11,522 nucleotides of DNA, from the NCBI GenBank assembly GCA_052035915.1, contig JBPOHE010000015.1:1-11522 (forward strand). Direction: 5' to 3'. Made by a program: the position numbers and the translations under genes. Positions 1-7,990 of the stretch are shown piece after piece. Position 1 is the stretch's first letter. Every line of letters begins with the position of its first letter. The notes under the pieces were generated by a model, which was not told the origin of the DNA, made no database searches, and worked only from the letters and a program-made list of their open reading frames with translations. Source of the stretch: JBPOHE01 sp052035915 (GTDB lineage: Bacteria; Pseudomonadota; Gammaproteobacteria; Chromatiales; Chromatiaceae).

Positions 1-192
1 TCGTGACTTGGATCGTGACTTCGTTGGGACGCGGCTGAAGGATGATGGCCATCAAGAGTATCCAGGCTGTTAATTAATGAGTTGTAGGATACATCTCGGA
101 GCAACATTATCCAGAGGTCGCACCCGCCTAGGGCATCCACCATTTCTTTGGTGTGGCCCAAATCGTCGGGATTCGCGGCGCTCAGCGCCGCC
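1..192. other. Edge region without a recognised gene
   Basis: I recognise no gene here. A 9-base direct repeat (TCGTGACTT at 1-9 and 13-21) lies at the edge. On the minus strand one frame stays open from an ATG at 143-141 to the window edge (47 codons, starting MVDALGGCDLWIML), and this frame is open further upstream too, to a stop just inside the pmbA end. It has no convincing ribosome binding site and no family I know, so I do not call it a gene. An AT-rich patch, TTAATTAATGA, lies at about 70-80. Confidence 0.3.
175..191 (-). terminator. Hairpin just after the pmbA stop
   Basis: GCGGCGCT and AGCGCCGC form an 8-bp perfect stem around a single base (in practice about 7 bp with a 3-base loop), starting 2 bases past the pmbA stop codon. 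The position suits a transcription end for the nit-tldD-pmbA unit, but no clear run of T follows on the minus strand, so it may act only as an RNA-stabilising stem or need Rho. Confidence 0.3.
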
Positions 193-1533
193 TCAGATCC
201 CGGCGATGGTCAGGCCGTCGATCAACCAGGAACCGGTATAGATACCACCACGGCGGTCCACATCCGTGCCCACCGCGGCCAGACGCTCGAACATGGCGCT
301 CAGATTGCCGGCTATGGTGATCTCCTCCACCGGATACTGGATCGCCCCCTGTTCCACCCAGAACCCCGCCGCCCCGCGGGAATAGTCCCCGGTCACCAGG
401 TTGATTCCCTGCCCCATGAGTTCGGTCACCAGTAGCCCACGATCCATCTCGCGGATCAGGCCGTCGAGATCGAGCTGGCCGGAATCCAGGCTCAGATTCC
501 GCACCCCTCCGGCATTGCCGGTGGTTTGCAGGCCGAGCTTGCGCGCCGAATAGCTGTCGAGCACATAACCGAGCAGGATGCCCTGCCCCACCAGATCCCT
601 GGCCCGCGTCGCCACCCCCTCGGCATCGAAACTGGAGCTGGCCAGGCCACGCAACAGATGCGGGTTCTCATGGATACGCACGAAATCCGGAAAGATTTTG
701 CTCCCCAGCTTGTCGACCAGGAAGGAGGCTCGTCGATACAGACTGGCGCCGCGTATGGCCGAGATCAGGCTGCGCAACAGGCTGCCGGCGACCTCCGCCT
801 GAAAGATCACCGGCGCCCGACAGGTCGGCAACCGGCGTGATCCCAACCTGGCGAGGGCACGGGTGGCCGCCCGCTCACCTATCCTGGCCGGGGGTTCCAA
901 CTCGCTGCCGCAACGGGACAGGCTGTACCAATAATCCCGTTGCATCTCCTCGCCCTGCTGGGCGATGAGGGCGCAGCTCAGACTGTAGCGGCTGCTGGGA
1001 TAGCCGCCGAGAAACCCATGGCTGTTGGCATAGACGCTCAGCCCGGTCTCGGCATTGAAGCTGGCGCCTTCGGAATTGACCAGGCGTTCATCCAGGGCTA
1101 GAGCCGCCCCTTCGCACTCCAGAGCCAGTTCGATGGCCCTGTCCGCCCCGATCTCCCAGGGATGATAGAGATCCAGATCCAAGACTTCGCGCGCCATGAG
1201 TTCGGCCTCCGCCAAACCGGCGCAGGGGTCCTCGGCGGTAAAGCGGGCGATGTTGCAGGCCGCCCGCACCGTCTCTTCGAGGGCCTCCGGACTCAGGTCC
1301 GAGGTGCTGGCGGAACCCTTGCGGGTGCCGAAATACACCGTGACCCCCAGGCCGTTGTCGCGGGTGTGCTCGACCGTCTCCACCTCACCCAGGCGCACCG
1401 TCACCGCCAGACCGGCATCGGTGCTCACCCCGGCTTCGGCCGCGGTCGCTCCCAGACGCTTGGCCTCGGCCAGAGCCCGCGACAGGATCTGTTCGCAACG
1501 CTGTTGCCGTTGTTGCATGGCCGCGTCGATCAT
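193..1533 (-). CDS. pmbA: Metalloprotease PmbA/TldE, partner of TldD
   Basis: Cytoplasmic PmbA (TldE), the second subunit of the TldD/TldE heterodimeric protease. In Escherichia coli the pair trims the leader from microcin B17 and degrades the CcdA antitoxin; TldD carries the metal site and TldE lacks HExxH. This protein has 446 residues against about 450 in E. coli. Family segments are visible through its length: an N-terminal part with VETVEHTRDNGLGVTVYFG and KGSASTSDLS, the middle NSEGASFNAETG and SHGFLGGYPSSRYSLSCALIA, then SSSFDAEGVATRARDLVGQG, GNAGGVRNL, and the C-terminal TELMGQGINLVTGDYSRGAAGFWVE (in two blocks). No HExxH is seen, as expected. The start is supported by AGGAGG five bases upstream of the ATG. 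It lies 27 bases after tldD and is surely co-transcribed with it. No yjgA (DUF615) gene lies between the two. Confidence 0.96.
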   Translation of the reverse strand: MIDAAMQQRQQRCEQILSRALAEAKRLGATAAEAGVSTDAGLAVTVRLGEVETVEHTRDNGLGVTVYFGTRKGSASTSDLSPEALEETVRAACNIARFTAEDPCAGLAEAELMAREVLDLDLYHPWEIGADRAIELALECEGAALALDERLVNSEGASFNAETGLSVYANSHGFLGGYPSSRYSLSCALIAQQGEEMQRDYWYSLSRCGSELEPPARIGERAATRALARLGSRRLPTCRAPVIFQAEVAGSLLRSLISAIRGASLYRRASFLVDKLGSKIFPDFVRIHENPHLLRGLASSSFDAEGVATRARDLVGQGILLGYVLDSYSARKLGLQTTGNAGGVRNLSLDSGQLDLDGLIREMDRGLLVTELMGQGINLVTGDYSRGAAGFWVEQGAIQYPVEEITIAGNLSAMFERLAAVGTDVDRRGGIYTGSWLIDGLTIAGI

Positions 1534-1538
1534 CGTCC

Positions 1539-1544
1539 CCTCCT
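1539..1544 (-). promoter_or_regulatory. Strong Shine-Dalgarno site of pmbA
   Basis: A perfect AGGAGG on the minus strand lies five bases before the ATG at 1533 and fixes that start over the internal ATG five codons later. It gives pmbA its own efficient initiation within the short gap after tldD. Confidence 0.75.
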
Positions 1545-1560
1545 CGCCGGCATTACCGGG

Positions 1561-3021
1561 CTACTGGGCACTGGTGCCACCCACGGTCAGGTCTTCGACC
1601 CGCAAAGTGGGCTGACCGACCCCCACAGGGATGCTCTGGCCTTCCTTCCCACAGCTCCCAACCCCCTGGTCGAGCTGGAGATCATTGCCGACCATGGTCA
1701 CCCGGGTGAGTACATCCGGCCCATTCCCGATGAGGGTCGCCCCCTTGACCGGACGGGTGACCCGCCCGTTCTCGATCAGATAGGCCTCGCTGGCGGAGAA
1801 AACGAACTTGCCCGAGGTGATATCCACCTGACCACCGCCGAAGTTCACCGCATAGAGACCCCGTTCCACCGAGGCGAGGATCTCCTCCGGGGCATAGTCG
1901 CCGGGCAACATATAGGTATTGGTCATGCGCGGCATGGGCAGATAGGCATAGGATTCACGCCGGCCATTGCCGGTCGAGCTGGTTCCCATGAGGCGGGCGT
2001 TGAGTCTGTCCTGCATATAGCCTTTCAGGATACCTTTCTCGATCAGGACCGTTTGCTGGGTGGGGACCCCCTCGTCATCGATATTGAGCGAGCCGCGCCG
2101 CCCGTTCAGGGTGCCATCGTCCACCACGGTGCAGCCGGCAGCGGCGACCCGCTGCCCCAGCTTGCCGGCGAAGGCCGAGGTACCCTTTCGGTTGAAGTCG
2201 CCCTCCAGACCATGCCCCACCGCCTCGTGCAACAACACCCCGGGCCATCCCGGCCCCAAAACCACCGTCATGGTCCCCGCCGGGGCCTCCACCGCCTCCA
2301 GATTCACCAGGGCTTGGCGCACCGCCTCCCGGGCATAGCCCAGGGCACGGTCCTCAGCGAGGAAATAGTCCAGACCCTGACGCGCCCCACCGCCGCTGGA
2401 ACCCTGCTCGCGCCGTCCCTGATGCTCGACGATGACGCTGACATTCAGCCGCACCAGCGGCCGCACATCCGCGCTCAGTTCACCCTCGCTGCTGAGGATA
2501 AGGACGATGTCCTGTACCGCGGCCAGACTGACGATGACCTGTTGCACCCGCGGATCGGCGGCCCGCGCCGCCGCATCCACCCGATGCAGGAGCGCCACCT
2601 TTTCCGGTTCGGTGAGCGTAGCCACCGGGTCAATGGCGGGATAGAGCCGAGCTGTCTGGAGCCCTTGCCGCACCTTCACCCGGCCTTCGTGGCCAGTCTG
2701 GGCGATGGCACGGGCCGTGGTGGCCGCCTCCAGTAAGATCGGCAACTGGAGTTCATCCGAGTAAGCGAAGCCGGTCTTTTCACCGCTCAGGACCCGCAGC
2801 CCGGCACCGAATTCGATATTGTGGCTGCCTTCCTTGACGATGCCGTCTTCCAACATCCAGGACTCCAGCCGACTGTTCTGGAAAAACACATCGGCCGCAT
2901 CCAGGCGGGCGCTCAGGAGCACCCCCAGCAAGCGGTCCAGTTCAGCGTCTCCGAGCCCCGCCGGTTCCAGCAGGCGGCGGCGGGCGATCGTGAGGGAATC
3001 ATTCATGGCTACCGGCCCCAT
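1561..3021 (-). CDS. tldD: Metalloprotease TldD
   Basis: Zinc-dependent TldD, catalytic subunit of the TldD/TldE protease in the cytoplasm. With TldE it degrades unfolded peptides, matures microcin-like peptides and removes CcdA-type antitoxin. It has 486 residues against 481 in E. coli. The N-terminal family block SWMLEDGIVKEGSHNIEFGAG begins near residue 54 and runs into SGEKTGFAYSDE. The metal site HEAVGHGLEGD starts at H265 (H265, E266, H270), and the C-terminal GSCGKEGQSIPVGVGQP segment holds the conserved cysteine that completes the site. All key residues are intact. Two ATG starts five codons apart (3021 and 3006) are possible and neither has a strong ribosome binding site; the second, beginning MNDSLTIARR, would fit the family length as well. 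It lies 50 bases after the nit hydrolase and 27 before pmbA, forming one operon. Confidence 0.97.
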   Translation of the reverse strand: MGPVAMNDSLTIARRRLLEPAGLGDAELDRLLGVLLSARLDAADVFFQNSRLESWMLEDGIVKEGSHNIEFGAGLRVLSGEKTGFAYSDELQLPILLEAATTARAIAQTGHEGRVKVRQGLQTARLYPAIDPVATLTEPEKVALLHRVDAAARAADPRVQQVIVSLAAVQDIVLILSSEGELSADVRPLVRLNVSVIVEHQGRREQGSSGGGARQGLDYFLAEDRALGYAREAVRQALVNLEAVEAPAGTMTVVLGPGWPGVLLHEAVGHGLEGDFNRKGTSAFAGKLGQRVAAAGCTVVDDGTLNGRRGSLNIDDEGVPTQQTVLIEKGILKGYMQDRLNARLMGTSSTGNGRRESYAYLPMPRMTNTYMLPGDYAPEEILASVERGLYAVNFGGGQVDITSGKFVFSASEAYLIENGRVTRPVKGATLIGNGPDVLTRVTMVGNDLQLDQGVGSCGKEGQSIPVGVGQPTLRVEDLTVGGTSAQ

Positions 3022-3071
3022 CTCACAACAAATCTTTCATCTTCGATCAACTGGCGCCGGTTCGGGACATT

Positions 3072-3896
3072 TCAAGTCAAGCGGCGGTGATCGATGGTCG
3101 GGAAGGCACGGCGGATATTCCGCAGGCAATCGGGATCGTATTCGGCACAAACCACACCGGCCCCCCGGGCCAGCTTCGCCAGCACGTTCCCCCAGGGATC
3201 GACCACCATGGAATGACCGAAGGTCTGCCGCCCACTGCGATGGTAACCACCCTGGGCCGCGGCGACGAAATAACTCAGGTTCTCGATCGCCCGGGCGCGC
3301 AATAGCACCTCCCAATGGGCCTTGCCGGTGACGGCCGTAAAAGCCGCCGGCATGGCGATCAGCTCCACGCCATCATCCAGCAAGCGACGAAACAGCTCGG
3401 GAAACCGCAGGTCATAGCAGATGGCCAGACCCAGGCGACCAAAGGGGGTTTCCAGGGTCAGGGTCCGGGAGCCGGACTCGATGACGGCGGATTCGGTGTA
3501 GTGCTCGTCCGTCTGCAACAGATGGACATCGAAGAGATGGATCTTGTCATAGCGACCGACCTGTCGCCCCTGATCATCGAACACCAGGCAGGCGGCGCGC
3601 ACCTTGTCCTCAACCCTGGCCCGCATGGGGATGGTGCCCCCCACCAGCCAGAGGCCGTGACGGCGAGCCGTCTGGCTGAGAAATTCCTGGAGTGGCCCCC
3701 CTCCCTCCTCTTCGCGGTGATCGAGCAGATCCCGCTCATGTTTGCCCATGAAGGCAAAGTTTTCCGGTAGGACCACGAGTTGGGCGCCCAGACGGGCGGC
3801 CTCGGCGATGAGTCTTTTGGCTTCCTGGAGATTCGCGCCCAGATTGGGGCTGGACGCCATTTGCACAGCGGCGATCTTATTTTTCTGACGGATCAT
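3072..3896 (-). CDS. Nit-type carbon-nitrogen hydrolase
   Basis: Nitrilase-superfamily amidase of the Nit1/Nit2-like branch, of which some members repair deaminated glutathione or act on omega-amides of 2-oxo acids. The substrate here cannot be read from sequence. Numbered from the preferred start MIRQKNKIAAVQM, the catalytic triad is complete: E45 in VVLPENFAFMG, K118 in YDKIHLFD and C160 in CYDLRFPE. The length is 274 residues, normal for the family. The frame stays open to an ATG at 3941, adding 15 residues (MDPAGNPPACREIHP), but these are unlike family N-termini. A short nit gene next to tldD is a common arrangement in Gammaproteobacteria, often with the large yhdP gene upstream; yhdP is not visible here. 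Confidence 0.92.
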   Translation of the reverse strand: MIRQKNKIAAVQMASSPNLGANLQEAKRLIAEAARLGAQLVVLPENFAFMGKHERDLLDHREEEGGGPLQEFLSQTARRHGLWLVGGTIPMRARVEDKVRAACLVFDDQGRQVGRYDKIHLFDVHLLQTDEHYTESAVIESGSRTLTLETPFGRLGLAICYDLRFPELFRRLLDDGVELIAMPAAFTAVTGKAHWEVLLRARAIENLSYFVAAAQGGYHRSGRQTFGHSMVVDPWGNVLAKLARGAGVVCAEYDPDCLRNIRRAFPTIDHRRLT

Positions 3897-4012
3897 GGGA
3901 TGTATTTCTCGGCAGGCTGGTGGGTTTCCCGCTGGGTCCACTGGCGGCCAGCGAGCTGGTTGGGATCGAGGGTGCCGGATACCCTCCTCCTTGGACTGGA
4001 ACTCCCGGCCAT

Positions 4013-4021
4013 AGTATCACA
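4013..4021 (-). promoter_or_regulatory. Weak leftward extended -10 candidate for nit-tldD-pmbA
   Basis: On the minus strand TGTGATACT matches an extended -10 (TG, one base, then GATACT, four of six to TATAAT). No good -35 is found 16-18 bases upstream. It would start a leader of about 110 bases for nit. Confidence 0.25.
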
Positions 4022-4044
4022 ACCCCTCGTGAGAAGCCGAAAAC

Positions 4045-4059
4045 GCCCGGAACGCGGGC
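4045..4059 (-). terminator. Small hairpin with short T run
   Basis: GCCCG and CGGGC pair around a 5-base loop. On the minus strand GTTTTC follows; on the plus strand only TTT. It could be a weak terminator of a lost or distant gene upstream of nit. The stem is short, so this is tentative. Confidence 0.2.
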
Positions 4060-4192
4060 TTTGATCATAGAAAGGAGACTCTTTCCAGTGAGTCTGGCGC
4101 GGGCGGTGAAAACGAAATGGCGGACCACTTCTGATTGGCGTGGTGCTTTTCATCTGGGTATTTGTTAGACCAAAAGACCAAACTCAACCCTA

Positions 4193-4220
4193 TTGATAAC
4201 CAGCCCGATGGCAATATCAT
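4193..4220 (+). promoter_or_regulatory. Sigma70-like promoter for the helicase operon
   Basis: TTGATA (4193-4198, five of six to TTGACA) and TATCAT (4215-4220, five of six to TATAAT) are separated by 16 bases. Transcription would start near 4227, leaving an untranslated leader of about 185 bases before the helicase ATG. A poorer alternative, TTGGCG with TATTTG 18 bases on, lies about 55 bases upstream. No operator was recognised, though GACCAAA is repeated at about 4168-4182 just upstream of the -35. Confidence 0.4.
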
Positions 4221-4349
4221 GCCTTCCTGCTGGTTTCAAAAAGCCAATCCTCTTTCTCGCGAGTCGCTTTATTCGCGTCCGCAAGATGAGATGTGCGCAC
4301 GCTATTTTTGACTATTTCTCTTTCCCAATAACCCTTTGGCTCCCCTCGC

Positions 4350-4360
4350 CCCCTGCGGGG
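4350..4360 (+). repeat. GC-rich hairpin related to the helicase repeat
   Basis: CCCC-TGC-GGGG sits in the leader about 50 bases before the helicase ATG, within CTCGCCCCCTGCGGGGAAAAG. Its style matches one arm of the palindromic repeat inside the helicase gene (CCCTCCCCCGCTGGGGAAGG). It may be a half copy of the same repeat family and could form a stem in the leader RNA. Confidence 0.35.
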
Positions 4361-4411
4361 AAAAGAAGATCTGAACGCATGGATCGGGGGAAGCATTGAA
4401 CGGGGAACCCA

Positions 4412-7400
4412 ATGCTTAAGTTAGAGGACGTCCAGAAGAACGCCACCATCTCGGGCCTGGAGCCCGGGCAGGTGGTGCGCATCGTCACGACCGAGCCGGT
4501 CGGTGACAACGCCCTGACCGCCTATTACAAGACCGCCGACGGCAAGCTGCTGGAGCGGATGCTGTTCCGCGCCGACGAGGCCAAGCTGTCGCTGGCCGAA
4601 GCCGGCCGTCCCTGGGCCTTCGATGCGCCGGGTGAGGCATTCAAGCTCGCCGCCGAGGCCTATCGGATCAACCTGGCCCACCTGTTCGACCCGATGATGG
4701 CGGTGCATACCTCGAACGTGGAGCCGCTGCCGCACCAGATCACCGCGGTCTACGAGTCGATGCTGCCGCGTCAACCGCTGCGCTATGTGCTGGCGGACGA
4801 CCCGGGAGCCGGCAAGACCATCATGGCCGGGCTGTTCATCCGGGAGTTGCTGATGCGGGCCGATGCCAAGCGCGTGCTCATCGTCGCCCCCGGCAGCCTG
4901 GTCGAGCAGTGGCAGGACGAAATGTTCGAGAAGTTCGGGCTGTCCTTCACCCTGTTCTCGCGGGAGCAGGTGGAGCAATCCCGTAGCGGCAACCCCTTCG
5001 ACGACATCGACCTGCTGGTCGCCCGCGTCGACCAGTTGGCCCGTGCCGAAGACCTCCAGGAGAAGCTGCGCCTCTCGTTCTGGGACCTGGTCGTCGTGGA
5101 CGAAGCGCACAAGCTGTCCGCCAGCTACTTCGGTAACAAGATCAACAAGACCAAACGTTTCCAGCTCGGCGAGCGGCTTGGCTCGATCACGAGGCACTTC
5201 CTGCTGATGACAGCCACGCCGCACAACGGTAAGGAGGAGGACTTCCAGCTGTTCATGTCCCTGCTGGATGCCGACCGCTTCTACGGCAAGTTTCGCGACG
5301 GCGCGCACAAGGTCGACGTCACCGATCTGATGCGCCGCATGGTCAAGGAGGACCTGCTCAAGTTCGACGGCACGCCGCTGTTTCCCGAGCGCCGAGCCTA
5401 CACCGTCAACTACAAGCTCTCCGACCTTGAGGCGGCCTTGTACGCGGCGGTCACGGAATACGTGAAGACCGAGTTCGCCAGGGCCGACCAGCTGGCCGAC
5501 GGCGGGCGCAAAGGTACGGTGGGTTTCGCTCTCACCGCCCTGCAACGCCGGCTGGCCTCCAGCCCCGAGGCGATCTACCAGTCCATCAAGCGTCGTCGCA
5601 ACAAACTCAAGCGCCGTGTGGAAGAGGAAAAGCTGCGCCAGCGGGGTCAATCGCTGGCAGAGACCCTGAACGGCAACAATGGCCTCCCGGACGATATTTG
5701 GGAAGCGGCCGACGCGCTGTCGCCCGACGATTACGAGAACTTCGAGGAAGCCGTCGTCGACCAAGCTACCGCCGCGCAGACGATTCAGGAGCTCGAGGCC
5801 GAGATCATCATCCTTCAAGGTCTGGAGGAACAGGCCCGCGAGGTGGTGCATTCCGGCCAGGAGCGCAAGTGGGACGAACTCTCGCGCCTGCTGCAAGACA
5901 CGCCGGAGATGCAAACCCCCACCCAACCCTCCCCCGCTGGGGAAGGGCATTTTTCCTCCCCCCAGCAGGGGGAGGCAGGAGGGAGGTTACGCAAACTCAT
6001 CATCTTCACCGAGCACCGCGACACGCTGAACTACCTGGCCACCAAGATCCGCGGCCTGATCGGCAGCAAGGAAGCCGTGGTGATGATCCACGGCGGTGTC
6101 AAGCGCGAGGAACGCCGCAAGGTGCAGGAGCTGTTCCGCAACGACCCGACCGCGCGCGTGCTCGTCGCCACCGACGCGGCTGGCGAAGGCGTGAACCTGC
6201 AGAACGCCAACCTGATGGTCAACTACGACCTGCCCTGGAACCCGAACCGGCTGGAACAGCGCTTCGGCCGCATCCACCGCATCGGCCAGACCGAGGTCTG
6301 CCACTTGTGGAACATGGTGGCATCCGAGACGCGCGAGGGTGACGTCTTCCAGCGCCTGTTCGAAAAGCTGGAAATCGAACGCGAAGCCCTGGGCGGCCGC
6401 GTCTTCGACATCCTGGGCGAAGTGTTTGAAGACCGCAGCCTCAAGGACCTGCTGATCGAGGCCATCCGTTATGGCTCCGACCCGCAAGTCCGCGCCCGCC
6501 TGCTGCGCAAGGTGGAAGGCGCGCTGGACACCCGCCACCTGGAAGACATCATCAAGCGCAACGCCCTGTGCGAAGAGGTGATGGACGCGAAGCGCCTCTT
6601 CGCCGTCAAGGAGGAGATGGAGAAGGCCGAGGCCCGCAAGCTACAGCCCTTCTTCATCCGGTCGTTCTTCAGCCAGGCCTTCCAGCAACTGGGCGGCGAG
6701 CTGCGCCCGCGCGAGACGGGGCGCTACGAGATCACCCACGTCCCGGCCATCATCCGCGAGCGCGACCGGAGACTCGCCGGGCGCGACCGCCGCCATGCCG
6801 ATCCGGTACTCCGCCGCTACGAGCGCGTCTGCTTCGAGAAGCCCTTCGTGCGCCTGACTGACCGCGTCGGCGCGCCGATGGCCAGCCTGCTGCACCCCGG
6901 CCACCCGCTGATGCAGGCGGTCACCGACCTGGTGCTCGAGGCCCACCGCAACAAGCTCAAGCAGGGTGCCGTGCTCGTAGACCCGAGCGACATGGGTCTG
7001 ACGCCGAAGGTGATGTACATCATCAACCACTCGGTCAGGGAAGGCGCCGACCCGGTGCATGTGGTGTCGCGTCGCATGCAGTTCGTCGAGATCGACCCCA
7101 AGGACAACGCGATCAACGCCGGCTGGGCGCCTCACCTGGACCTGGAGCCCCTCGCCCCCGCCGATATGGCGCTGATCGAGGACGTGCTCGCGGCCCCCTG
7201 GATCGCCAAGGATCTGGAGCAGGTGGCGCTGGCCCATGCTTCCACCCACCTCGTGCCCGAGCATTTTGACGAGGTGCGCGTTCGCCGCGAGCAGACCGTC
7301 GACAAGACGCTGGCGGCCGTGCACGAGCGCCTGGTCAAGGAGATCAACTTCTGGTCCGACCGCTACATCAAGCTGTCGGACGACATCGCCGCCGGCAAGG

Positions 7401-7990
7401 ACGTACGTCTGACACTGGAGAACGTGCGCCGCACCATCGATGACCTGACCGCCCGCCGCGAGATGCGTGAGAAGGAGCTGCTGGCTAGGCGCCACGTCAT
7501 CTCCGCCACACCGGTGATCCTGGGCGGCGCGCTGGTGATCCCGCAGGGGCTGTTGCTGCAACGCAAGGGCCAGCCCGGCTGGACGGCTGACGCCGCCGCG
7601 CGGGCCCGCGTCGAGCAGGTCGCGATGCGCGCCGTGATGGACGCCGAACGCGCGCTGGGCCACGAAGTCATCGACGTGTCGACCGAGAAGTGCGGTTGGG
7701 ATATCACCAGCCTGCCCAAGGCGCTGGACGGCCGGTTACCGCCCTCGCGTCATATTGAGGTCAAGGGCCGCGCCAAGGGCCAGACCACAATCACCGTCAC
7801 CCGCAATGAAATCCTCTACGGCCTCAACCAGTCCGACAAGTTCATCCTGGCCATCGTCTTGGTCGATGGGGACCGCTATGATGGACCCTTCTATGTAACC
7901 CGCCCCTTCACCCAGGAGCCCGACTGGGCGGTGACCAGCATCAACCTGGACCTGGGCGAACTACTGAAAAGGGCGCAAATTCCATGCTGA
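4412..7990 (+). CDS. SNF2/DEAH helicase with DUF3883-like C-terminus
   Basis: Large superfamily 2 helicase of the SNF2-like kind found in defence operons, similar in plan to DrmD of class 1 DISARM, 1192 residues. Visible motifs: Walker A DDPGAGKTI (129-137, K135), VVVDEAHKL with DEAH at 230-233, LLMTATPHNG (264-273), KLIIFTEHRDTLNY (528-541), ATDAAGEGVNLQ (586-597) and QRFGRIHRIGQ (616-626). The ATPase core is therefore complete. Residues about 385-495 are charged and helical, likely coiled coil. The C-terminus has a DUF3883-like block with GWDIT (D1097) and HIEVKGR (E1116, K1118), which has the D...ExK pattern of a PD-(D/E)xK nuclease fold. The start has GGGGA seven bases upstream. An in-frame palindromic repeat adds residues about 501-526, just before the second helicase lobe. 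It overlaps the next gene by 7 bases. A role in sensing or moving along foreign DNA is inferred. Confidence 0.9.
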   Translation: MLKLEDVQKNATISGLEPGQVVRIVTTEPVGDNALTAYYKTADGKLLERMLFRADEAKLSLAEAGRPWAFDAPGEAFKLAAEAYRINLAHLFDPMMAVHTSNVEPLPHQITAVYESMLPRQPLRYVLADDPGAGKTIMAGLFIRELLMRADAKRVLIVAPGSLVEQWQDEMFEKFGLSFTLFSREQVEQSRSGNPFDDIDLLVARVDQLARAEDLQEKLRLSFWDLVVVDEAHKLSASYFGNKINKTKRFQLGERLGSITRHFLLMTATPHNGKEEDFQLFMSLLDADRFYGKFRDGAHKVDVTDLMRRMVKEDLLKFDGTPLFPERRAYTVNYKLSDLEAALYAAVTEYVKTEFARADQLADGGRKGTVGFALTALQRRLASSPEAIYQSIKRRRNKLKRRVEEEKLRQRGQSLAETLNGNNGLPDDIWEAADALSPDDYENFEEAVVDQATAAQTIQELEAEIIILQGLEEQAREVVHSGQERKWDELSRLLQDTPEMQTPTQPSPAGEGHFSSPQQGEAGGRLRKLIIFTEHRDTLNYLATKIRGLIGSKEAVVMIHGGVKREERRKVQELFRNDPTARVLVATDAAGEGVNLQNANLMVNYDLPWNPNRLEQRFGRIHRIGQTEVCHLWNMVASETREGDVFQRLFEKLEIEREALGGRVFDILGEVFEDRSLKDLLIEAIRYGSDPQVRARLLRKVEGALDTRHLEDIIKRNALCEEVMDAKRLFAVKEEMEKAEARKLQPFFIRSFFSQAFQQLGGELRPRETGRYEITHVPAIIRERDRRLAGRDRRHADPVLRRYERVCFEKPFVRLTDRVGAPMASLLHPGHPLMQAVTDLVLEAHRNKLKQGAVLVDPSDMGLTPKVMYIINHSVREGADPVHVVSRRMQFVEIDPKDNAINAGWAPHLDLEPLAPADMALIEDVLAAPWIAKDLEQVALAHASTHLVPEHFDEVRVRREQTVDKTLAAVHERLVKEINFWSDRYIKLSDDIAAGKDVRLTLENVRRTIDDLTARREMREKELLARRHVISATPVILGGALVIPQGLLLQRKGQPGWTADAAARARVEQVAMRAVMDAERALGHEVIDVSTEKCGWDITSLPKALDGRLPPSRHIEVKGRAKGQTTITVTRNEILYGLNQSDKFILAIVLVDGDRYDGPFYVTRPFTQEPDWAVTSINLDLGELLKRAQIPC
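5928..5975 (+). repeat. In-frame palindromic repeat within the helicase gene
   Basis: Two arms, CCTCCCCCGCTGGGGAAGG (5928-5946) and CCTCCCCCCAGCAGGGGG with AGG following (5955-5975), are near reverse complements of each other around a short T-rich loop. Each arm also forms its own small hairpin. The whole inserted block is about 5913-5989 and codes for a low-complexity peptide containing TQPSPAGEGHFSSPQQGEAG. Family sequence (PEM before, RKLIIFTEH after) resumes cleanly on both sides. The insert keeps the frame and lies in the linker between the two helicase lobes, where it may be tolerated. Confidence 0.75.

Larger units (their letters stand above)
3897..4411. other. Divergent intergenic region between core and accessory DNA
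   Basis: This stretch separates the minus-strand nit-tldD-pmbA unit from the plus-strand helicase operon. I see no RNA gene and no trustworthy protein gene. It holds a rightward promoter candidate, a weak leftward one, a small hairpin near 4045-4059 and a GC-rich hairpin near 4350-4360. On the minus strand an 86-codon frame ends in CCATGA, so that its TGA overlaps the preferred nit ATG (3896). That would suit the end of a translationally coupled upstream gene such as yhdP, but I cannot recognise YhdP in it. From about 4140 the DNA is poorer in GC than the flanks, which would suit a transfer junction. Confidence 0.45.

Noticed and set aside
1162..2736. Long plus-strand open frame (524 codons) over pmbA and tldD
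   Set aside because: It lies opposite two clear, conserved protease genes, and its translation is rich in H, G, R and Q with no family pattern, as usual for antisense frames in GC-rich DNA.
3897..3941. Upstream ATG at 3941 as the nit hydrolase start
   Set aside because: The added 15 residues do not resemble family N-termini, while MIRQKNKIAAVQM begins directly at the first beta strand of the fold.
3897..4411. tRNA gene with attachment site at the core/accessory junction
   Set aside because: No cloverleaf, CCA end or TTCGAATC-type arm could be found on either strand, and no integrase is in the window.
4421..5950. Minus-strand open frame (509 codons) opposite the helicase
   Set aside because: It is antisense to the complete helicase motif series and its composition (Q, H, G, V, L repeats) is that of a shadow frame.
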